Shown here piece after piece: positions 1 to 5,126 of a stretch of 8,330 nucleotides of DNA. The stretch lies in NCBI GenBank assembly GCA_002293295.1, contig DBCY01000164.1:1-8330 (forward strand), given 5' to 3'. The notes under the pieces are model-generated. The model was not told where the DNA came from. It ran no database searches and saw only the letters and a list, made by a program, of their open reading frames with translations. Position numbers and translations under genes: made by a program. This stretch comes from Ruminococcus sp. UBA946. Lineage in GTDB: Bacteria > Bacillota > Clostridia > Oscillospirales > Ruminococcaceae. Numbering within the stretch: position 1 is the stretch's first letter; each line of letters begins with the position of its first letter.

Positions 1-1
1 T

Positions 2-502
2 GCTCTTGACATAGGAGCGTGTAGACGTAGGTGCAGGGATAATTACAGGAATAATTGTACTCCCGATTGCCTTGTGCGGCAAGTGTTTCATAAACTCGCC
101 AAATATGAAGACACCGGATTATTGCCGGAAGAAATTGTTGATAAAATCATGAAAGCCGAAGCCGCCATCGTATTGAATGAAAAGTATATTAACAACTTGA
201 AAAAATATCAAGACGCCGAGGAGAACGGCTTGCTTCTGCGGTTGCCTTGTAAGGTTGGTGACAAGGTTTATGTGATACGCGAGAATGCCGTTACAAAAAT
301 GCAAGTGACTGCTGTTGAACCCACGGGGTGGATAGCTAAAAATAGGCTTTGTAATGCTTATCTGGAAGACGATTATACTTACTTTTGCGCTACCTTCAGA
401 GATTTTGGCAAAATAGTATTTTCATCCCATGACGAAGCCGAAAAGGCTTTAAGCAATATTCCTCTTGGAGATGCAAAAGGAGCAAGTAATGACATCAAAT
501 AA
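2..502 (+). CDS. Phage protein of unknown function, 5' end uncertain or outside window
   Basis: The clear part resembles a frequent but uncharacterised phage protein type: a 'KLAKYEDTGLLPEEI' segment, then 'LLLRLPCKVGDKVYVI', then a C-terminal 'FRDFGKIVFSSHDEAEKAL' block. That assignment rests on remembered pattern, not a search. The only start codon in the frame is GTG at 74, which has no Shine-Dalgarno sequence. The frame is open to the left edge, and the extra residues carry a Cys-X3-Cys-X7-Cys-X3-Cys pattern (codons at 20, 32, 56 and 68). I therefore think the gene probably begins upstream and may carry a small metal-binding knuckle. If translation starts at GTG 74 the product is 142 residues. 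The 3' end overlaps the next gene by 14 bases, suggesting co-transcription. No catalytic motif is visible and I assign no function. Confidence 0.7.
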   Translation, partial: ALDIGACRRRCRDNYRNNCTPDCLVRQVFHKLAKYEDTGLLPEEIVDKIMKAEAAIVLNEKYINNLKKYQDAEENGLLLRLPCKVGDKVYVIRENAVTKMQVTAVEPTGWIAKNRLCNAYLEDDYTYFCATFRDFGKIVFSSHDEAEKALSNIPLGDAKGASNDIK

Positions 503-1145
503 TACAAGAGCCGAAAAAGCCCGCGGACTTCGTTATAAAAAGGCTATACTCTCCTCTCTTAACCGCGACAGCATTTTAGAAGATTTTTATGAAATCGAAC
601 AGCAATGCAGTGATGTACAGTATTTTTTTGAAGAGGACGGTGAAACGCTTCTGAACGCGCTTAACGGCGATGAGGAACAGGAATGGGAATTTAAGATGAT
701 GTTCTCGGACCTGTCGGCAAAATGCGAGCAGTTCAGAAGCGCTGTTTATGATAATTACGTTACTGAGCATTTTGATGATTTTTTTGTAGGCATCTGCGGG
801 AACCGGTATAAATGCCTCGGATATGACAGCTATGAAGAGGATTACTATAGCCTTACGTCATATGCTTGTGATTGGGCTAGAGATGAAAGCAGAAAGCGGC
901 TTATGCGTTTGACGAAAGAGGAATTGTTAAACATTGCCGGTCAGTGCTTCGGAATTGCTATGAGCTGGAATGATATACAGCACAGATATAACTGTCTGCA
1001 GGCAGCGTTCGACATCCTGAAAGATGAAAACACAGTTCTATTACAGTATATAAAGGATATTGAAGCCGCATATGACAGCGATATGAGCGAAAATGACTTT
1101 AAGCGTTTTGTTTCGGAATTGCCGGACAGATTTTGGATTGAATAA
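489..1145 (+). CDS. Conserved phage protein of unknown function, 218 aa
   Basis: I choose ATG 489 because AAAAGGAG (475-482) lies 6 bases before it; an in-frame TTG at 465 has no such site. The product is acidic and probably soluble, with no signal peptide or membrane segment. The middle has runs rich in Asp, Glu, Tyr and Phe ('HFDDFFVGICG', 'YDSYEEDYYSLTSYACDWA'), followed by 'SRKRLMRLTKEELLNIAGQCFGIAMSW' in two parts and an apparently helical C-terminus. I recall similar proteins upstream of late regulators in Firmicute siphophages, but know no function. It overlaps the previous gene by 14 bases and ends a few bases before the regulator's ribosome site, so the three are probably one operon in the early/late junction region. 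Confidence 0.85.
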   Translation: MTSNNTRAEKARGLRYKKAILSSLNRDSILEDFYEIEQQCSDVQYFFEEDGETLLNALNGDEEQEWEFKMMFSDLSAKCEQFRSAVYDNYVTEHFDDFFVGICGNRYKCLGYDSYEEDYYSLTSYACDWARDESRKRLMRLTKEELLNIAGQCFGIAMSWNDIQHRYNCLQAAFDILKDENTVLLQYIKDIEAAYDSDMSENDFKRFVSELPDRFWIE

Positions 1146-1159
1146 AAGGAGTGATTGTC

Positions 1160-1576
1160 TTGACCGCTAAAGAATACCTGCAACAAGCTTATTATCTTGA
1201 CAGGGAAATAAAGCTGCTAAACGAAAGGATACTAGATAAGCGTTCCGATATGTATAATATTACACAGATGTATCAGAGAAACGGCGGCGGCAAGAATAAT
1301 AACTTCAGCGCCTTTGACGGTATTTTACAAGAGGTTATGGACAACGAGGCGGAAATGAGAGAAAAGACGGCAGAATTATTTCTTAAACGTCTTGAAATCG
1401 AAAAAGTTATTGATTCAGTAAAAAATCAATTTGAAAGAAAAGTTCTCATCATGCGGTACTTGAAGTACAAGAAATGGGATAAGATTGCTACTGAAATGAA
1501 CTATTCAAACTCCCACCTATACGAAGTACATACCAACGCTCTTAAAAACATCGTAGTAAAACAGAGTAAAACGTAG
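1160..1576 (+). CDS. Sigma-region-4-like phage transcription regulator (DUF1492/ArpU type)
   Basis: A 138-residue protein beginning 'MTAKEYLQQAYYLDREI', the usual opening of DUF1492-type phage regulators. An N-terminal helical, coiled-coil-like region (about 1-85) precedes a helix-turn-helix like sigma-70 region 4 (about 90-131, 'ERKVLIMRYLKYKKWDKIA' then 'YSNSHLYEVHTNALKNI'). I choose TTG 1160 because AAAGGAG (1145-1151) is 8 bases upstream; GTG 1151 would overlap that site. Proteins of this family (ArpU and RinA are related in size, position and presumed role) are thought to switch on phage late genes. A regular array of 10-bp repeats in the end of this gene, followed by a promoter, fits a binding target for this very protein. 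Its activator role is inferred from family and position. Confidence 0.85.
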   Translation: MTAKEYLQQAYYLDREIKLLNERILDKRSDMYNITQMYQRNGGGKNNNFSAFDGILQEVMDNEAEMREKTAELFLKRLEIEKVIDSVKNQFERKVLIMRYLKYKKWDKIATEMNYSNSHLYEVHTNALKNIVVKQSKT

Positions 1577-1600
1577 CGAATCGTAGTAAATCGTAGCTTG
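1551..1600 (+). repeat. Array of 10-bp repeats (iterons) before the late promoter
   Basis: A CGTAG core recurs at 1552, 1572, 1582 and 1592, with a degenerate copy at 1562 (CAGAG), so the units stay in 10-bp phase. The best unit, TCGTAGTAAA, is exact at 1551-1560 and 1581-1590; ACGTAGCGAA lies at 1571-1580. A weaker in-phase copy (ACGAAGTACA) is at 1521-1530. One repeat per helical turn just upstream of a -35 box is typical of a cooperative activator site on one face of the DNA. The first units lie within the 3' end of the regulator gene. The binding protein is inferred, not shown. Confidence 0.7.
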
Positions 1601-1626
1601 ACCATAGTACCAAATTATGATATTAT
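1598..1626 (+). promoter_or_regulatory. Probable late promoter (TTGACC-N17-TATTAT)
   Basis: The -35 box TTGACC (1598-1603) and -10 box TATTAT (1621-1626) each match the sigma-A consensus at 5 of 6 positions, with the optimal 17-base spacer. The -35 box lies directly against the repeat array at 1551-1600. Transcription would start near 1633, about 80 bases before the ParB-like gene, and run toward the modification cassette and packaging genes. A terminator-like hairpin begins only about 12 bases after the expected start. Confidence 0.65.
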
Positions 1627-1644
1627 TAGGATAAGGAAGTGCCC

Positions 1645-1678
1645 AAAAACGTCTTGCAATATAAGCAGGGCGTTTTTT
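1645..1678 (+). terminator. Intrinsic terminator-like hairpin in the leader of the late transcript
   Basis: Arms 1645-1657 and 1665-1677 pair over 13 positions (two G-U pairs) around a 7-base AATATAA loop, with a run of six T at 1673-1678. The run of A at 1645-1649 means the reverse strand could also terminate. It could end transcripts arriving from the regulator operon. It would also cut off transcripts from the 1598 promoter after about 45 bases unless it is overridden. Confidence 0.7.
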
Positions 1679-1712
1679 ATTGCCGTAAATACAATAAAAA
1701 GGATATTTCAAA

Positions 1713-2180
1713 ATGGATATAGTATATAAAAGCCCCGCCGACTTGAAGCCGTATGAACACAACGCCAAAAAGCACCCTCAGGAACAGATTGACCGTATAG
1801 CCGACAGTATAGCGGCATTCGGATTTAAGCGTGTTGTCGTCATTGATTCCGATGATGTTATTATTGCCGGGCATGGCAGCGTCTTAGCCGCCCAAAAGCT
1901 TGGGCTTGATAAAATCCCCTGCCTCCCGGCGGGGGATTTAACACCGGAACAGCTCAAGGCTTTCCGGCTTGCGGACAACAAGACAGCTGAAAGCGGATGG
2001 GATTATGAACTGCTTAACCTGGAGCTTGACGGAATAACAGATATTGATATGGGTATGTTCGGTTTTGAGAAGCTTCCCGAAATAGACATAGACGGCTTCT
2101 TCACCGAAACAGAAAACCCGGCTGAGAAAAAAGAAAAGGAAATACAGTGCCCCCACTGTAAACAGTATTTCGTGCCATGA
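1713..2180 (+). CDS. ParB/Srx-fold (ParB N-terminal domain) protein with zinc-ribbon-like tail
   Basis: ATG 1713 follows AAAGGA (1698-1703) with 9 bases between. The 155-residue product opens with the ParB-like pattern 'LKPYEHNAKKHP' (11-22). It then has 'IADSIAAFGF' (29-38), the signature box 'IIAGHGSVLAA' (50-60) and 'LADNKTAE' (86-93). Family members bind or hydrolyse nucleotides or act on DNA, and in phages this domain is often joined to a DNA methyltransferase. Here no methyltransferase follows: after a short acidic linker the protein ends with CPHC (146-149) and 'KQYFVP', a half zinc ribbon. Its stop overlaps the ATG of the DpdA-like gene (ATGA), so the two are translationally coupled. 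I infer a role in guiding or assisting DNA modification; the exact activity is unknown. Confidence 0.85.
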   Translation: MDIVYKSPADLKPYEHNAKKHPQEQIDRIADSIAAFGFKRVVVIDSDDVIIAGHGSVLAAQKLGLDKIPCLPAGDLTPEQLKAFRLADNKTAESGWDYELLNLELDGITDIDMGMFGFEKLPEIDIDGFFTETENPAEKKEKEIQCPHCKQYFVP

Positions 2181-2941
2181 AGTTATATATAGCCGCGACA
2201 TCATCACCAACATCAAAAAAGGAGCTTCCTGCTTTCCTTGAAAAGTATAAGCCGATGTACTTGCTTGAAAGCTTTTATTATGCCGAAGAACCTGTAATGA
2301 ATTATGTAAAGTCGGGAAACTGCAAGAGCTTCATTCTCGACAGCGGCGCTTTTACCTTTATGAACGCCGCTTATAAAAAGTCGGAAATGAATGTTGACTT
2401 CCTGAAATATACTCACAAATACTGTGACTTTATTAACAAGCACGGCATTGAGCTTTTCTTTGAAATGGATGTTGACCGTTTGACAAGCCTTGAATACGCC
2501 GAAAAGCTCCGGGCGGTCATAGAAAAAGAAACAGGGAAAAAGCCAATACCAGTATGGCACATTGACAGGGGGAAGCAGTATTTTATTGATATGTGCAGAA
2601 GTTACCCTTATGTCGCCGTAGGCGACTTGGTTCTTTACATAAAGAAAAGTCAGCATAAATATCTTAACTGGTTCTGTGATACGGCTCATAAATACGGCTG
2701 TAAAATTCACGGGCTCGGGTTCACTCCTTCCCGGAACGCCGGGCAATACCATTTTGACAGTATAGACAGCTCTTCATGGAATGTCGGGGTAAGATACGGT
2801 CATCTTTATGTTTTTAAAGGTGATTCCGTTGAATTAATAAAACATCCGCCGGGCATGAAAGGGAAAAGGGAGCCGCTGAAACATCAGAATTACAGCGCAT
2901 GGGTTATGTACCAGAAATATCTTGATAAAGGAAGTATATAA
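2177..2941 (+). CDS. dpdA: DpdA-like 7-deazaguanine DNA transglycosylase (TGT fold)
   Basis: A 254-residue protein with the ordered motifs of the tRNA-guanine transglycosylase/DpdA superfamily. 'FILDSGAF' (52-59) matches the TGT 'DSGGFQ' loop with its base-recognition Asp (D55). 'VAVGDLV' (146-152) sits where TGTs have the 'GGL' substrate loop. 'HGLGFT' (178-183) precedes 'HFDSIDSSSW' (192-201), where the nucleophilic Asp is expected (D194 or D197). DpdA enzymes exchange guanine in DNA for a 7-deazaguanine such as preQ0. The C-terminal CxCxxC...H zinc site of tRNA enzymes is absent: no Cys follows C175. The protein is also short against tRNA TGTs (about 370-400). It starts at the ATGA overlap with the ParB-like gene without a clear ribosome site, and the transporter gene abuts its stop. 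That phage context favours DNA over tRNA as substrate, but this is inference. Confidence 0.75.
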   Translation: MKLYIAATSSPTSKKELPAFLEKYKPMYLLESFYYAEEPVMNYVKSGNCKSFILDSGAFTFMNAAYKKSEMNVDFLKYTHKYCDFINKHGIELFFEMDVDRLTSLEYAEKLRAVIEKETGKKPIPVWHIDRGKQYFIDMCRSYPYVAVGDLVLYIKKSQHKYLNWFCDTAHKYGCKIHGLGFTPSRNAGQYHFDSIDSSSWNVGVRYGHLYVFKGDSVELIKHPPGMKGKREPLKHQNYSAWVMYQKYLDKGSI

Positions 2942-3415
2942 ATGAGAACGATAAAATTCATAACAAAAACCGCAGCTATAGCAGCTCTGTATGTTGCTGT
3001 ATGCATAGGACTGGCGCCGTTCAGTTTCGGGCTTATTCAGATGAGGTTAGCAGAGATATTAAAAATCCTTGCGTTTTATAACAGGAAATACATACCGGCG
3101 CTTCTTATCGGTATTATTATCGCCAATATGTTCAGTCCTTTCGGACCTATAGACATTATATTTGGTGTTGCGGCAACTTCATTGTTTTGTTTGTCGGTAA
3201 GGAAACTAAAGACTAAAAAATTAATCCCTGTTGCAGGAGGCTTGATAATCGGAACGGTAATCGGTATAGAATTATGGCTTGTGCTTGGATTAAACCCGTT
3301 CGTGGCAATAGGCGGTGTTATTATCGGTGAATTTTTGACAATGCAGATAGGGGTATTTGTTTTTATGGCAATAGAAAAAAATCCTGTTATTATTAAACTT
3401 ATAAAGGATTTATAA
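2942..3415 (+). CDS. queT: QueT-family queuosine-precursor transporter
   Basis: A 157-residue membrane protein with about five hydrophobic segments (roughly 8-27, 51-62, 67-86, 94-114, 118-143). It has the QueT signatures 'QMRLAEIL' (33-40) and 'ANMFSPFGPIDIIFGVAATS' (61-80). QueT proteins are thought to be membrane substrate-binding subunits that import queuosine precursors (preQ0, preQ1 or queuine), usually with an ECF energising module supplied elsewhere; that module would have to come from the host. ATG 2942 follows the DpdA-like stop with no gap, and AAAGGA (2927-2932) lies 9 bases upstream. Chromosomal queT is often under a preQ1 riboswitch; I see none here, so it probably depends on the phage operon. 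Its place next to a DpdA-like gene suggests it feeds base to the DNA-modifying enzyme. Confidence 0.88.
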   Translation: MRTIKFITKTAAIAALYVAVCIGLAPFSFGLIQMRLAEILKILAFYNRKYIPALLIGIIIANMFSPFGPIDIIFGVAATSLFCLSVRKLKTKKLIPVAGGLIIGTVIGIELWLVLGLNPFVAIGGVIIGEFLTMQIGVFVFMAIEKNPVIIKLIKDL

Positions 3416-3451
3416 GAATATTCTGTCTGCTTGGCGGGAGGTATGGACAAC

Positions 3452-3802
3452 ATGGCAGAAAACCGCAAAAAGAGGGGCAGACCCGCAGTTGAAATTGATA
3501 AAAAAACGTTTCAGCAACTCTGTCATATAAACTGTACACTTGAGGAAATATCAGGCGTTCTGGGTTGTAGCGAGGATACAATAGAGCGTTGGTGCAAGCG
3601 TGAATTTAAAATGAATTTTGCGGACTCCTACAGGGTATATTCAAGCAACGGCAGAGCTTCTATTAGGCGTATGCAATTTGAACATATGAAGAAAAGCCCG
3701 GCTATGGCGATTTTCCTCGGCAAGGTTCTTTTAGGGCAGAGGGAAAATGCTGACCCGGAAGCTAACGGCGATGTAACAATTAATATCGTCACTGACGACT
3801 AA
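3452..3802 (+). CDS. terS: Terminase small subunit
   Basis: A 116-residue protein directly upstream of the large terminase, the usual place for TerS. It begins with a basic AT-hook-like stretch ('NRKKRGRPA', 4-12). A helix-turn-helix follows (about 29-50: 'TLEEISGVLGCSEDTIERWC'), as in small terminases that recognise the packaging site. The C-terminal half has 'KSPAMAIFLGKVLLGQRE' (81-98), a common element of this TerS type, and an acidic tail. I prefer ATG 3452 because GGAGG (3437-3441) lies 10 bases upstream; ATG 3443 would be only one base from it. The role is to bind phage DNA and recruit TerL to the empty head. Confidence 0.85.
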   Translation: MAENRKKRGRPAVEIDKKTFQQLCHINCTLEEISGVLGCSEDTIERWCKREFKMNFADSYRVYSSNGRASIRRMQFEHMKKSPAMAIFLGKVLLGQRENADPEANGDVTINIVTDD

Positions 3803-3814
3803 GGGGCGGTTTTA

Positions 3815-5122
3815 ATGGAAGTAACCAAAACCGTTACTAAGAAATTCAAGGAGTTTATATTTGACTGGGCATTTGAAACATATCTGCTTGTTGGCGGGTA
3901 CGGCTCGGGTAAATCATACCAATGCGCTTTAAAAATAATATTACGGTGTATTAAGGAAAAAACAAAGGTTCTAGTCGTCCGGAATGTTTATAACTCGCAC
4001 AAGGAAAGTACATACGACCTAATAGATGAAATAATTACTGGTTTAGGTTTGACCCATAAGGTAAGGAAGTTAAAAAGCCCGATAGAATATATCTTCTGGA
4101 ACGGCTCGCGTATTATTTTCAAAGGTATGGACGACCCTGCAAAATCAAAGTCCATCAACGGCGTTGCGGTTGTATGGATTGAAGAATGCTCGGAAGTAAA
4201 ATACGACGGTTATAAAGAACTCCTGGGGCGGCTTCGTACTCCCGGGGTATCTTTGAACTATATACTTTCCTGTAATCCTGTGGGGCGGGAAAACTGGGTG
4301 TACAGACATTTCTTTGTCCGTCTTGACGACGAGGGGAATGAAACTGTTATCCTTGACGAGGAAACTTTTTACCGTCAGGGGCAAATATCACTCGGGAAAG
4401 TTTATTATCATCATTCAACGCCTGATGACAACCCTTTTCTGACGGTTGAATACATAGAACGTCTTGACGATATTAAAAACTATGACAAGCCTTTATGGCG
4501 CGTTGCCCGTTACGGACGGTTCGGCGCGGCAGGAACAAGGGTATTGCCGCAGTTCAACGTTGCCGGTAATATAGACGATTTCAATATGGCTATTACCGTC
4601 ATCCCTGAGAAAAACCGTTATTATGGTTTTGATTTTGGTTTTGAGGAATCATACAATGCTGTTATATCAATGGCTGTTGACCTTAAAAATAAAATACTTT
4701 ATATCTATGACGAGATTTACCTTAATAAAATAACAGATGACAAATTCGCGCAGCATCCGAAAATGATTGAACATAAAGCCAAAGAACATGAACTCAGCGC
4801 GGACAGCGAAGACCCGAAAGCGATTGCATATTACCGTCAGCAGGGATTTAACATACGAAAGTGTAAAAAGTTTGCCGGAAGCAGGCTGTCATATACCCGT
4901 AAGGTTAAGAGGTTCCGGCAGATTATTTGCAGCCCGAAATGTATTAATACCATCAGGGAGCTTAAGGACCTGACATATAAAAAGGATACAAAAGGCAATG
5001 TTATGTATGACGAGTTTAATATTGACCCGCATACATTCAGCGCTGTTTGGTACGGGCTTGACAGGGTGACAGTAGCTGACGTTAAGGAACGGAAATCAAA
5101 CAGCAGACGAGGGAGAAAATAA
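3815..5122 (+). CDS. terL: Terminase large subunit (SPP1/PBSX type ATPase-nuclease)
   Basis: A 435-residue packaging motor of usual length. The ATPase half has Walker A 'GGYGSGKS' (27-34), Walker B 'VVWIEE' (119-124) with catalytic Glu, and the coupling motif 'SCNP' (152-155). The nuclease half has an RNase-H-like fold signature: D273 in 'GFDFG', D330 in 'ADSEDP', and the final motif 'DPHTFSAVWYGLD' (404-416). In SPP1 gp2 and relatives that last motif usually reads H-x-x-D. Here H406 is kept but position 409 is Ser, so one metal-binding acid seems to be missing. ATG 3815 is 12 bases after the TerS stop with a GGGGCGG-like site before it. The enzyme cuts concatemeric DNA and pumps it into the prohead through the portal encoded next. 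Confidence 0.93.
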   Translation: MEVTKTVTKKFKEFIFDWAFETYLLVGGYGSGKSYQCALKIILRCIKEKTKVLVVRNVYNSHKESTYDLIDEIITGLGLTHKVRKLKSPIEYIFWNGSRIIFKGMDDPAKSKSINGVAVVWIEECSEVKYDGYKELLGRLRTPGVSLNYILSCNPVGRENWVYRHFFVRLDDEGNETVILDEETFYRQGQISLGKVYYHHSTPDDNPFLTVEYIERLDDIKNYDKPLWRVARYGRFGAAGTRVLPQFNVAGNIDDFNMAITVIPEKNRYYGFDFGFEESYNAVISMAVDLKNKILYIYDEIYLNKITDDKFAQHPKMIEHKAKEHELSADSEDPKAIAYYRQQGFNIRKCKKFAGSRLSYTRKVKRFRQIICSPKCINTIRELKDLTYKKDTKGNVMYDEFNIDPHTFSAVWYGLDRVTVADVKERKSNSRRGRK

Positions 5123-5126
5123 TAAA

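Noticed and set aside
6..35. Promoter based on TTGACA at 6-11
   Set aside because: No -10-like hexamer lies at 16-18 bases (AGGTGC/GGTGCA region), so a lone -35 match is not enough.
15..155. Hydrophobic reading in the third + frame at the left edge
   Set aside because: It stops after about 45 codons and overlaps the better supported first gene; it could only be the tail of an upstream gene and has no recognisable feature.
1230..1258. TATAAT at 1253-1258 as an internal promoter in the regulator gene
   Set aside because: There is no -35-like sequence at the right distance upstream.
1577..1712. preQ1 riboswitch ahead of the QueT-containing cassette
   Set aside because: I looked for the short preQ1-I pattern (stem, C-rich loop, A-rich tail). 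The only hairpin here is the terminator-like one at 1645-1678, and no aptamer-like element is visible.
2213..2752. 179-codon minus-strand frame opposite the DpdA-like gene
   Set aside because: It is the antisense shadow of a gene with clear motifs, and every well supported gene in the window is on the + strand.
4767..4973. 68-codon + strand frame inside the large terminase gene
   Set aside because: It lies wholly within the strongly supported terminase frame, has no ribosome site and encodes no recognisable pattern.
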